A DNA stretch of 64,000 nucleotides from Cepaea nemoralis. Lineage: Eukaryota; Mollusca; Gastropoda; Stylommatophora; Helicidae. The DNA is taken from assembly GCA_014155875.1 (NCBI GenBank), contig JACEFZ010017694.1, positions 88,501-152,500 of the forward strand, given 5' to 3'. Numbering within the stretch: the first letter of the stretch is position 1; each line of letters starts with the position of its first letter. The translations under genes and the position numbers were made by a program. Of the stretch, positions 36,045-46,232 are shown one piece after another. The notes below the pieces were generated by a model. The model saw nothing but the letters and a program-made list of their open reading frames with translations. It searched no databases and was not told the origin of the DNA.

Positions 36045-36592
36045 TGTCCGAAAATCAATATATACAAGTTTTCAATTATTATGAAACGTATAATAAATTA
36101 AATGTCCCAGTATAAGATGGAATAAACTTATACGTTGATATTATCAACTTATGCGAATTAAAATTTAAATAACATAGAGAATTGTATCAACATTATTGCA
36201 TCATTGGCTAATTGATGCAGATGACCATTGAATCCTATTACCGTATCTTTACAAAACAACGTCCATCAATGGCGCTGGTGAATTCACTTCACAGTGCTTC
36301 TCTGAAATGATTGTTCGAAAATGTCAAGTTCCGCCAGCCTTGATCCCTCAGCTTTCCTAGTCTGGCTGGTTGTGATATTCGACTACTAGTGTCGACTGGG
36401 CTGTAGCCGTGTATTATACTGAGCTGTTGTATCGACACTAATAGCGAATGAGAGTACATTCTCTCAGGTCTGTTTAATCACACATAACTCTGAGCTGTTG
36501 CATTGACAATAAAAGCGCAAGAGACTACATTCTGTCAGGTCTGTTTGGTCACACATGACTCATTGAGCGTCTTTACAATTATTGGAATAGCA
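36045..36592 (+). promoter_or_regulatory. Upstream region of LRR gene 2 promoter
   Basis: Conserved with 3620-4160 apart from loss of the CT/TA tract and a 71-bp tandem duplication. It is separated from the TATA box by the insertion at 36593-39165, so the proximal arrangement differs between the two genes. Confidence 0.5.
36419..36562. repeat. 71-bp tandem duplication upstream of promoter 2
   Basis: Two copies beginning TGAGCTGTTG (36420 and 36491) and containing GAGA.TACATTCT.TCAGGTC. Unit 1 has a single copy at about 4057-4130. Confidence 0.85.
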
Positions 36593-38169
36593 TAATTGTC
36601 ACAGAATACTGGAAGGTCATGACCCTACGATAAACAAAACAGAAGATTGCTTCTGTCCTGAGCTGATTACAGGTTATTGACTCCAGGAATAAAAGAACTT
36701 AGATCGGAGATCAAAACAGATACCGCGTGTTTGATTGTGAAACAGTCGCCGGTAAAGAAAAATTATGATCATAGTTGTACATATCATATATACATATTTA
36801 GAGAAGAAAAAAATGATAGATCATTTTTTTTTATCGGGGAGGGGGCATTATGCCACATAGCGGCACACGCGCCACCAAATAGAAAAGGGATATTCCCAGA
36901 CAAGTCACAAAACTAGATTACCATATGAGAAACTAAGACGATGTGGACAACGTCATAAGACGGCAACGGGAGACGCTTGGAGAGAGGACATCAGGACAGC
37001 GGTGTTTTCTATGGGCTCCGTGTTGGAGAGGATAGGATCTGGTTGGCGCAATCTTCTTAGTGAGCGAGGAAATCGTCTGTTGTCTCACATTCATACAGTG
37101 ATGGGACCGGGACAGGAATAACCCTTAGACGAGTTAAACGCGGCTGGTAAATTCTTGGGAAAAGAGCGACCTTCCTGAAGCAAGAACAGAATTTGAAAGC
37201 TGGATGTATAACTGTATAACCGCCCGTCCCCGTATTTATGGGCAGGTTATCATATAGAGTAGCGTTCTTTGTTGTTCTGTGAGTGCATGTAATAAATGCC
37301 GAAATTGCCAACGGCTGGTTTGCGTCTATTCCATAGAGGTGAGCTGTTTTATTAATCTGTTGTTTATTACGAGCAGTTTTATGTCTTGGAGTTGAGATGC
37401 GTCGGCATGTGGAAGACGGGAGTCACGATCAAGCAGTTTCACAACAATTTGAACACCGAAAGACGGAGTTACGGTAAAACAATCAGAGGCTTTTTGAAGT
37501 AACGGAATCGTATGTCCGTGGTCCCGAGAAAAGAGTGGATAATCATTGATGTCCCGAAATGATCGTTTATCAAAGAAGATTTTCGGCTGTTGTTGTATGA
37601 AGATCAAAAGACCGGAGAAGAGGACAGGGGGCAAATTGGGGGGGGGGGGGGGGGGGGAGTATCCCAGTATAATCATACAGAGCCAAAGTATAAATGGTAT
37701 GAATATTCAAGTTTAATTTAGTGTGCTACCAGTATTCCACGAGAGGAAGTGGTGATCTATTCTGGAGCTAGTAGAATAGGGATTTACCATGTTCTACGTT
37801 GGTTGAAACCAACGAGCATTTGTACTGATGTGCATATGTAATCCCGATTCAGCCGAGGATAGTTATAAGGTAGTAGTTGTGTAGAGTAGAACTCTAGCAT
37901 AGTGTATTTTCGTGTGTAACCGTAATATCGAGTGTCGGCCGCATTTAGCTGAGAAGTACCTTAGTTGGTTGAGTAAGGTGTCAGTGCACTCGATAGTATG
38001 AGTACTATTATAATAGAACATAGGCCGTAAGGGGGTAGATAAGGATACGTCTATGATAGGAGATTCTCGTATAGGTGTTTACTGGGATTTCTGAGTTTTC
38101 TTATAATTTTTCCTTATTTTTCCTAGTCTTAAAGTATGTGGATAACTCATATGTCTTATGTCAGAGGGC

Positions 38170-38340
38170 ATTTCCCTGAATATAAAGAAGTTTAGAACTG
38201 ATAATGGCCATGAGCCTACTTTCACCTCTAATGAGTTTGAGTTAGGTTGATAGCACCTGATATTGTCTCTTCGACAGGTTCCACTGAACAACGCAATAGC
38301 AACACTCCTGAAAAGAAAGAATGGACCATAGTCTTGTGCA
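38170..38340 (+). pseudogene. Possible copia-type integrase scrap
   Basis: Plus-strand translation gives NIKKFRTDNGHEPTFTSNEF, resembling the RTDNGGEF.S..F block around the second catalytic aspartate of LTR-retrotransposon integrases. A frame-shifted LKRKNGP-like stretch after it is reminiscent of the NGVAERKNRT block. Only this fragment is seen; no reverse transcriptase or protease is found nearby. Confidence 0.45.
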
Positions 38341-38958
38341 GTGATAAATATCGGCCAGATTGAAGTCGTATATCACATATACATGTCAGGAAGTTCTAGA
38401 ATTAACAGACACCTATAAAGCAGTCAGGATAAGAGACTGACAGCAGAATAAATGGCAACTAAACATATATCGGAAGCTCAATATTGTTCACATGAACTAT
38501 CTTTCAAATGAAGAGGCTAGACGTTAATTCATTCTGTGATATCGGAGGCATAAACATTAACTGGACTATCATATCGTTCATGTTATTGGATATTTCACGC
38601 TGAAAGACATTACTTACTAAAACCCCGCAGTGGTGAACAATCTGTTTAATTCAAAAGTTGTCAAGGATATTGTGAAGACATCAACATCATTCAGAGAGAC
38701 ACTACACTGGGTGAGCGTAATCCAGTTCTGTGCTGTGGTGACAATATATGGCAGTTGCGTGATGAGAACTGTGATGTGGATCTTAGACTGTCAATCTTAT
38801 CTCACCTACACGATAGAACACACCAAAAACATCTTTACACATACACTATACACACCCATGACACTTTTTATTCATTAAATAAGTTTAGTATTTATTGGAG
38901 GACAGTGTTGTGTGGGTATGTTTTGGAGGAATGTGGAGAGGGGTATGGTCTTGTAGCA

Positions 38959-38960
<2 letters not shown>

Positions 38961-39034
<74 letters not shown>
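38961..39034. repeat. (GA)n microsatellite
   Basis: About 74 bases of pure AG. A poly-C run follows at 39130-39150. Open frames over it are artefacts. Confidence 0.97.
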
Positions 39035-39036
<2 letters not shown>

Positions 39037-39413
39037 GAAGACTGGAAAGGGGGTGTGTAGACAAAGGTCCGGCAATAGACCCAACACTGGAAAAAGGGAA
39101 GTTGAAGTGTGCTTGTTGATTCTACTGTTCCCCCCCCCCCCCCCCCCCCCGAGACGACAAGCCACAACCATGTCTCCAGAACGCTTCAAATAGCGTACAA
39201 TACTCCTGTAGCTAAATTTTTATTTCTTCAATGCATATATCGATAATCTCAGACAGAAAGCCACGAAGTAGAATGAAAGTTGTAGAGAAAAGTTGTCCAC
39301 AAAGCAGTTTTGCACTGACACACATATCTACAGTTCCCGCTGACCTCTCAAAATCTGTAAATCATTACGAAAATAAACTGTTAATTTCGTTATCTAATCA
39401 GACGGAAATCGTG

Positions 39414-39420
39414 TATATAA
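39414..39420 (+). promoter_or_regulatory. TATA box of LRR gene 2
   Basis: TATATAA in the block ATCGTGTATATAAGGACGAC, which matches unit 1 (4393-4412). The downstream exon and donor are also conserved, which suggests the second gene is, or was recently, expressed. Confidence 0.75.
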
Positions 39421-39444
39421 GGACGACGGTACTGTTATTTCAGC

Positions 39445-39473
39445 CAGAGACAACAGTTCTGCAAGACAACAAG
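39445..39473 (+). other. Untranslated exon 1 of LRR gene 2
   Basis: GAGACAACAGTTCTGC..GACAACAAG followed by donor GTGAGTGG. It differs from unit 1 by one or two bases. The start is inferred from TATA spacing. Confidence 0.65.
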
Positions 39474-40019
39474 GTGAGTGGCATTTGTTTGACTAAATTC
39501 GACTTTCAAAAGTGCATCGCTATCAAGTGCCGTCCCCACTGTGAAGGGTAATCCATGTCTAGCCGTTTCTGCACTGAGCCATCACTATACATTCTGCAAA
39601 ACTATATCCTGACTGTATCTTGATGTTATTTGTTCATGTATATCTTTGTCTCCCTCTATGTCTGTGCCCCTCCAGTTTTTACATCCATTACGGTGATAGG
39701 GAGATCGATATGTAATTTGATGTGACCAAAGTAGGATGTCTTTTTCAGGGTTATTTCCTTCGTCTGAGCCCTGTTATACTAAAATGTTATTGATCTTCCG
39801 TGTGTGCCTTCTGTACAAATAATAACTTTGTTCCAGGTTTATGACAACCCACAGTTCATGAGCCTCAATTGTACGATTCATCGTTTAGTCAAGTTCATTG
39901 TTTCCGCTCAAGTACACTAGTGTAGAATAGCTAACAGTTGTAAAAACAATCTACATTTCTAACCACTTATGTTTACATCAATTGCTGATTACGTTCTAGT
40001 GATAAAATCTCCGCCATGA

Positions 40020-41395
40020 AGCAACCACGGCAGGAGCCTACCGATCAACAGAAGTGGCCCCTCTTGCTAGAATGTTTTGGCCCTTTACCTTCATTACAAT
40101 CTTTGGAGGTAGGTCCACTCGGTTCATGACTCCGGGCGTTTTTCTCCTGTTTGCGCTCGTACCGTTTCGGGACGTCAGGTTAGCTTTTCTACTTAACCCA
40201 CACAGCGCATCAAGCTACACTGCCCTCGTGGAGAAGAACATCGTGCACGCGGTGCTTCGCGTCCTCAAACATATTCAGCACCTTCGTAATTCCCTGATCT
40301 CTTTAATGCAAATAAAGGAGCTTTTCAAGCCTTCGTGTGTATTGGGTATATGGTCATGCATCATGTACCATGCCAATAAACGTGGGCGGTCATGTTTCGC
40401 CATCTCACACGATCACCAGAGTCGTGGATTAGCTCTATGTTCTAGTCTCGACCATACCACGTGGCAAAGCCATCAGAATATTTATCTCTCCGCCTTACCC
40501 TTGTTCTCTTCCCCTCGATCTTGCAGTTGTCACCAAGTTCTCCAATTTTTTTATTTTTTTTTAAAATTTTATAACGTGGCCAAAACTGTTGACTGCCTGC
40601 GTATAATTTCTCTAATAAGTTTATGGTTTTCATGTGTTTCTTGTCGGACTAGGTCATTGGTGTTTCTGTCTGTCCATAGTATCCTTTACATTTTCCTCAG
40701 AAACCAGATTTTCCCTACAATCAGATGTTTTTCAGCTTGTGTGCTCATAGTCCACGTTTCACATCCACACAAAAGTACAGATTCTAAGTAGCAACTCAAC
40801 ATTCTTTTTTTCTCTTTTGCATCTGACAACATTTTATTGGTTAGTATGTTTTTCATCTTGCAAAAGGCTACCTTCGCCATGGCGATTCTTGTTCTAATCT
40901 ATTCAAGGCATCATCCATCCGCTGTTATGACTGTTCCGAGATAATTGTACCGATTCACTTGTTGAAGAATATTCACATTGACTTGTATATTACGTTGTGG
41001 TATTTCGTTCTTCCTACTGACGACCATAATCTGTGTCTTTTTACAATTTAATTCTAACCCTAGTTATCACTGTGTTCAACAACCGCATCTACTAAATGTT
41101 GCAGATCCTGCTCATTGTCTGCAATCAATACGGTATCATCCGCATATTTAATGTTATTGATGATACGTCCTCCAATGATGATTCCTTTCATATCTTCTAT
41201 ATTTCCGAAAATATTTTCATATATGGAAAAACGATCTGCAGACATTACTCATTCCTGTTACCACACCTCTTTGAAAAGGCTGATATTGACCACTTCATTA
41301 TCAATCTTAATGGCAGCTATGTCTATATACGGAGGCCTTCATTCTGTAAAGAACTTGACACACAATGGGTGATGAGCTCAATGTAAGCCCGTCCG
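40020..41395 (-). pseudogene. RTE-like LINE, minus strand, unit 2 copy
   Basis: Uninterrupted counterpart of the element at 5120-8000. Minus-strand pieces include FGNIEDMKGIIIGGRI then NNIKYADDTVLIADNEQDLQ (about 41080-41220, with an intact YADD), LLCGCETWTMSTQAEKHLI (about 40730) and KRTRVRRRDKYSDGFATW (about 40470). It is 5'-truncated and frame-broken. Confidence 0.87.
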
Positions 41396-41644
41396 CTTTT
41401 ACTTTCCGGAACATTTCTGTTAGACCAGGTGAGTGACAATTAAATATATCTCCACCTCAATATGGAGGATAACATATCACAACTGCGGCGAGAGTTAAAC
41501 GTGCTTGCCACTGCGCACAGTTATTTCCCATTAACAATGTGCCTATGATTTTTTTTTTTTTTATGTTGCGTATGTTATTTTAATGTTATATTATTGCTAA
41601 ATTATTTATCTGTTGATCACTAACTCTTGTTTATCAGTAGCATA

Positions 41645-42171
41645 TCGATTGCTTCACACCAAGAGAAACGCTTAACAGCTTTCGTATGGAAAGATCAGGT
41701 TGTGTGACGGTGTATTCCATGCTCAGTCTTCGTAGACTTAGATGGATAGGACATGTTAGGACGTTGGATGATGGTAGAATACCAAAATACATCTTTTTTT
41801 GTGAATTACAGATGGGTAGGAGATCTCAGGGTCGGCCTCTACTACGATACAAAGATGTGTATAAGCGGGACATGACTGATAAAAGCATTGATAATGCACA
41901 TTGGGAGCAAGTCACCGCTGAACGTGTTGCATGGAGGGGAACTATCATAAATCGAATAAAGACAAAAGAGAAAATGATTGCAGATAAAGCACACACACAG
42001 CGTGAGAGAAGTAAGATGGTGCATGATGGTGGAAATGACCATGTTTTCACATGCATCCACTGTGACAAACATTTGCAGCACGAATTGGCCTTATCAGCCA
42101 CACTCGCCACCACCACGGGTCATAGTTATTAAGCCTTTTTGAAGCACAATGTACCAACTATCGTCTGTCAA
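41645..42171 (+). pseudogene. 5'-truncated LINE C-terminus, unit 2
   Basis: Same family as 9812-10355: LRRLRWIGHVRTLDDGRIPK, GRRSQGRPLLRYKDVYKRDM, HWEQVTAERVAWRG and a C-terminal FTCIHCDKHLQHELALSATL that looks like a relic zinc-finger-like segment. Its 3' tip is split by an insertion: the tip resumes at 43060 with GACGGAAAGGTGCCA. It sits at a different place from the unit 1 copy, so the two are independent insertions. Confidence 0.85.
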
Positions 42172-42962
42172 ATCAACTTTATTAGGGTCACAAATTGGGC
42201 GCGCAGGCCCGTCTTACATTCGGCCCTTCCAATCACTCGTCTTTCGTTCATCAAGAGCATTATACATTTACATAGGAAGAAAATAAACATTGTGAAATGA
42301 ATGTTGTAAACATAAACAAGGCTAAACATGGAGAAAAATATGTCACATAAAAAGTATGTGACGTAAAAGTAGTGATGCCAGCGTGCCCCCCCCCCCCCCC
42401 CCCCCACACACAACACACCACACACACACACTCTCTCTCTCTCATTCACTCTCACTCATTCCCTCTCACTCATTCACTCACACACACACTCTGACTCATT
42501 CACTCTCCCGCTCACTCATTCACTCTCCCGCTAACTCATTCACTCTCACGCTCCCTCATTCACTCTCACGCCCACTCAATCTGTCTCTTCCACTCACTCA
42601 TTCACTCTCCCGCTCACTCATTCACTCTCCCGCTCACTCATTCACTTTCCCACTCACTCATTCACTCTCACTCATTCTGTCTCTCCCGCTAACTCATTCA
42701 CTCTCCCGCTCACTCATTCACTCTCACGCTCACTCATTCACTCTCACTCATTCACTCTCACGCTCATTCATTCACTCTCACTCATTCTGTCTCTCATTTA
42801 CACTCACTCACTCTCTCACTCAAACTACAGTAATAAACATAAGTTTAGATTATACATGATAAAATCAAATGGTATTCAACTGATAATATGACAGATGAGA
42901 ATACACAAACATATGGATTCGCGTGTTACATAACATTCGTGTTACATGACATGCATCTGTTC

Positions 42963-43051
<89 letters not shown>
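42172..43051 (-). mobile_element. 880-bp insertion in the LINE 3' tip, with simple repeats
   Basis: Flanked by TCTGTCAA (42164-42171 and 43052-43059). Read on the minus strand it ends GGGCCTGCGCGCCCAATT..CCTAATAAAGTTGAT, with the GGGC/GCCC hairpin also seen at the end of the SINE near 28850 and an AATAAA near its terminus. That suggests a retroposon inserted on the minus strand, whose 5' part is replaced by or expanded into simple repeats. The 8-bp duplication is partly ambiguous because the right end is a CT tract. Confidence 0.6.
42430..42830. repeat. CTCACTCATTCA-type degenerate minisatellite
   Basis: Units of 12-22 bp based on CTCACTCATTCACTCTC with CCCG or ACG variants, after a C run (42386-42405) and CACA tract. 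Serine/histidine/leucine open frames over it are artefacts. Confidence 0.95.

Positions 43052-43053
<2 letters not shown>
42966..43053. repeat. (CT)n microsatellite
   Basis: About 88 bases of pure CT that abut the right target duplication of the insertion at 42172. Confidence 0.97.
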
Positions 43054-43057
<4 letters not shown>

Positions 43058-43424
43058 AAGACGGAAAGGTGCCATCTAACCAGCACAGCTGAGAATTACA
43101 GTTAGGAATGTTCAATTTTACTATACTTTTAGGTATAGTACAGGAACACGGGCAGACAGATACTCAAGCATGTTCCATTTCTTTTTATTTATGAGACAGC
43201 ACAATTAACTGATAATGGTATATTTCTTTCTAGTTACCATGTAGAAACATAGACAATTTCTAACAATGTGCAATAGATATCTAGGTGTGAGACAGAAACA
43301 TGGACATAACCATGCACGATTACTAAAAATGTACAATCGACTTCTAGTTATGAGAGAGAAATATGGACAATTAAGTAACAATGTGCAATCTCCTTCTAGT
43401 CGTTGTTTTTTCTCGCATATCCTC

Positions 43425-43640
43425 TTTACAGGAAGTCGCTGTCAACACCAGCATTTTACTGTTGTTGATGTCAGGGCAAGATTTCGCTCAGTAGTTTGCC
43501 ATTGCTTTCTGAGTGGCCGGCTGATATACCCTTGTAAGTAACCAACGCGACGTGATCCGCTATCGAATCTCGCGCAGCTGCGTTACCTTACGTTGATATA
43601 CGGGATTACGGAGAAAGTGATTAATACCTCCGCCAGGAAG
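43425..43640 (-). mobile_element. tRNA-derived SINE, minus strand, copy B
   Basis: Reverse complement matches the SINE at 8130-8415: hairpin at 43485-43515 with a 17-nt loop (one mismatch in the stem), preceded on the plus strand by CTTTACAGGA and followed by GGCCGGCTGATATACCC. The tRNA-like head is more decayed than in copy C. Confidence 0.75.
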
Positions 43641-43889
43641 ACCGGCTCTTTAAAGTTATGAGAGAGAAACAGGGACAATTACATATTGCACAGGGACAAT
43701 TACATATTGCACAATCTCCATCTAGTTATGAGAGAGAAGCATAGGCAAATAAGTAACAATGTACAGTCTCCTTCCATTTATGAGACAGAAGTATGGACAC
43801 TTACTTAACAATGTATAATATCATTCTTGTTATGAGAGAGAAACAAGGACAATTACTTAGCGCTGTTACATTTTTTATTTTTTTCAATT
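43641..43889. repeat. Degenerate tandem sequence between the SINE copies
   Basis: Several imperfect repeats of TTATGAGAGAGAAACA.GGACAATTAC.TA, also present before copy B (about 43270-43410). Unit about 55-65 bp. Origin unknown. Confidence 0.75.
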
Positions 43890-44145
43890 CGCATATCCTT
43901 TACAGGACATGGCTGTCATCAGCAGCATCATTCAGCTGTCTGTTGATTTCTTGGCAAGATTACGCTCAGTAGTTTGCTATTGCTTTCTGAGCGGCCGGCT
44001 CAGTTATCCCGCAAGTCACCAGCGGGAGTCGAACCGCTTCCAGCTCTCGCCCGCTACGAGACTCTGCGTGATAAACCGGATTACGGAGAAAGTGGTGTAT
44101 CCCCTCGGCCAGAGAGACCGGCGCTGTGACATTGCCGTTAATAAT
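43890..44145 (-). mobile_element. tRNA-derived SINE, minus strand, copy C
   Basis: On the minus strand the head shows TGGCCGAGGGGATAC (A-box) and GGTTCGACTCCCGC (B-box), resembling a long-variable-arm tRNA such as tRNA-Leu or tRNA-Ser. A perfect CGCTCAG/CTGAGCG hairpin follows (43963-43993 on the plus strand) and then CTTGCCAAG. It is the best preserved member of the family in this window. Confidence 0.8.
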
Positions 44146-44880
44146 AAGTTCTGTCCTATAGGAGTGGAGGAAGTATGTTTACTTAATGAAGAATGTGCTG
44201 AAGAGACAACTGAAAGACACAGCTACATGTGCGTGGAAAAAATCAAGTAAAGGACTGGAGAAAATAAGTGCCAGTGTACTATAAAGATGTGGAAATGTGG
44301 AAAACTTGAATTATGACATGGCACTTGATAATGATGATGATGATGCTAAAGTTAATTTAACTGAGGGTTCTGGTAACATTTTACAATGAGAAACCATCCA
44401 CACAAAATAATATCAATATCGTGTATGATTTTGGATATACACGTTCGCATCCCCGTTCGTGCAGTGGATTCGTGCACTGTGCTTAGATTCTCTGTGTTTG
44501 ATCAATGAGATGAGACAAGAGTACTTAGGAAGGAGTTGAGAAAGAGGTGATCCATTTCACATCCCCTCGGAGAGAAAAACAAAGTACAAAAGAATAATAG
44601 TAATGAATACAGAAAGAAAATATCAAGTAGACTTAGAGGGCAGCATAATAAGGGCACCAGAAATTGTGTTGGGAAATAAAGATGGTCCGTGTGTGTCTAA
44701 ATCATATCACTCATGGAGTCTCGAGTTGTCTGTAACATTATTGGGATGGCACCCCATAAATTATGTTCACATACTAGGTAAATTTGATGCCTAAAATAAT
44801 GTTCAGAGAAACACAAGTAACCGTTTACTTAAATGAAATTCAAGGGACATTTTCCTATCAGATACAAGTGCAGCTACAAG

Positions 44881-44976
44881 ATGGTGGAATCCGTGAGAAA
44901 CCTGAACATTGTGTGGATTATTGGGGTCGTGTTTGTCGTACAGACTATGGCTCAGGTGTGTCCATATAGTGACCCG
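44881..44976 (+). CDS. LRR gene 2, signal-peptide exon (gene continues past window)
   Basis: Encodes 32 residues: MVESVRNLNIVWIIGVVFVV, then QTMAQVCPYSDP and donor GTGAGTTT. It aligns without gaps to 8535-8630, with 23 of 32 residues identical. All nine differences are in the signal peptide; AQVCPYSDP around the cleavage site and first cysteine is unchanged. The acceptor lies 19 bp upstream (ends 44861). The remaining exons are not found before 64000, so the coding part here is partial. Confidence 0.85.
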
Positions 44977-45074
44977 GTGAGTTTGATAATATTCTTATAC
45001 ACAACTATCATCATAATTATGATCATTATAGTCATCACTAACATCATTATCATCATCATTGTCATCGTCATCAT

Positions 45075-45086
45075 CACTATCGTCGC

Positions 45087-45151
<65 letters not shown>

Positions 45152-45160
45152 GCATCATCT
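45075..45160. repeat. (ATC)n microsatellite in intron 2 of gene 2
   Basis: About 28 ATC triplets, imperfect at the start, at the same distance from the donor as in unit 1. Confidence 0.95.
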
Positions 45161-46232
45161 AAACGATCTGTTTGTAGAATGCAGGTGCCAGGAAGCTTTG
45201 TTAGATTAGTAAACATTATGAAATCGTTTGGTGAACTGCGTTGCATTATGTCAAACGTGTGGGTTAGTACATCGAACTTTGAAGAGTATTTTTTTTTCTT
45301 GGGGGGGGGTGGGGGGGAAGAGATAGCTGTCCACAGTAAACCTACCAGCCAGGTATACACCCCGTGTACCCGTGATATCTCAAAAGGCTCTTGTTGCATT
45401 TTCTCCCAGTCGTTACCGTGCCCTGTTCCATCTGAACATCATCTGGTGAAACAACAATATCCAGTCAGTAACTTCTAAAGATGTGACCAAAGAGAATGGG
45501 CTCTTTCACAAATGTTTTCCTTCAGGTGTGTCTTTGTCTGTGTATGGACCTCTTTTAAAATTTCTGCATTTCTTACTTTAATTTGCCGCAGAAAGTTTAT
45601 CATCTTTCAATAAGATCATAATCTTGCGGCTTGATGTAATGTGCGAACTTTTGCCGAATAAAAGTGTACCTATCCTAGATTTAGACAATTAGAAGTTGTT
45701 GTTTCTACCTGTCAATTCACGCCTTTGCTTGGGCATAATATGTCAATCTTGCCTGTGATGTGTCCCAAGATATGAGTCTTTCATAATGATATTCGTCTTC
45801 TGACATCGAGTATTTATGTTCAGATTCCTCTTCTTCTTCTGTGTGCACCTTCAGATGTCAGCATAAATAAACTGAAAGAAAGCAGCAGTCACCTTAAGCT
45901 GGTTGATATCTCCATATAGTGTGTCCTCACCTTTCTGTGTTCTGCACACCCTGGACACACCTGCTACAAATGTTTGACTCTCATTTTGCCAGTTCCACAG
46001 TTACGTCCATCAGTGTCTCCAGTCTTTAGTCTAATAGACAAGTTTCATTAGGGATACAATTTCGTTTGACGCTTTGATTCCTTCACACAAGCCACATTGA
46101 ATATAATATTTCCATTGCATTCCCGTCTGTTCATTGTGGGACATTCATGTATGTCACAAATACCTGCCAATGTTAAGAAGTTTAAGTTTTAATTTAATTG
46201 TCTGTAAAGTGTCAGTAAACATTTATGACTAG
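45161..46232. other. Intron 2 of gene 2 before the array
   Basis: Colinear with 9159-10738 of unit 1 without the 544-bp LINE. No coding signature. It contains a T run and G run near 45290-45320. Confidence 0.65.

Larger units (their letters stand above)
36593..39165. mobile_element. 2.6 kb composite insertion in the promoter-2 upstream region
   Basis: Absent from unit 1, where GGAATAGCACCATGTTTCCAG is continuous. It contains an unassigned segment with AATAAA at about 37291, a G run (37639-37657), an integrase-like scrap (38170-38340), a GA tract and a C run. I could not identify terminal repeats or a clear target duplication, so it may be several insertions. Confidence 0.6.
39474..44861 (+). 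other. Intron 1 of LRR gene 2
   Basis: Opens GTGAGTGG and closes TTTTCCTATCAG, a strong acceptor. 39474-40015 is single-copy-like and conserved with unit 1. It then holds the shared minus-strand LINE and a 3 kb cluster of insertions found only in unit 2. The last 400 bp (44460-44861) again match unit 1 (7865-8515). Confidence 0.75.
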
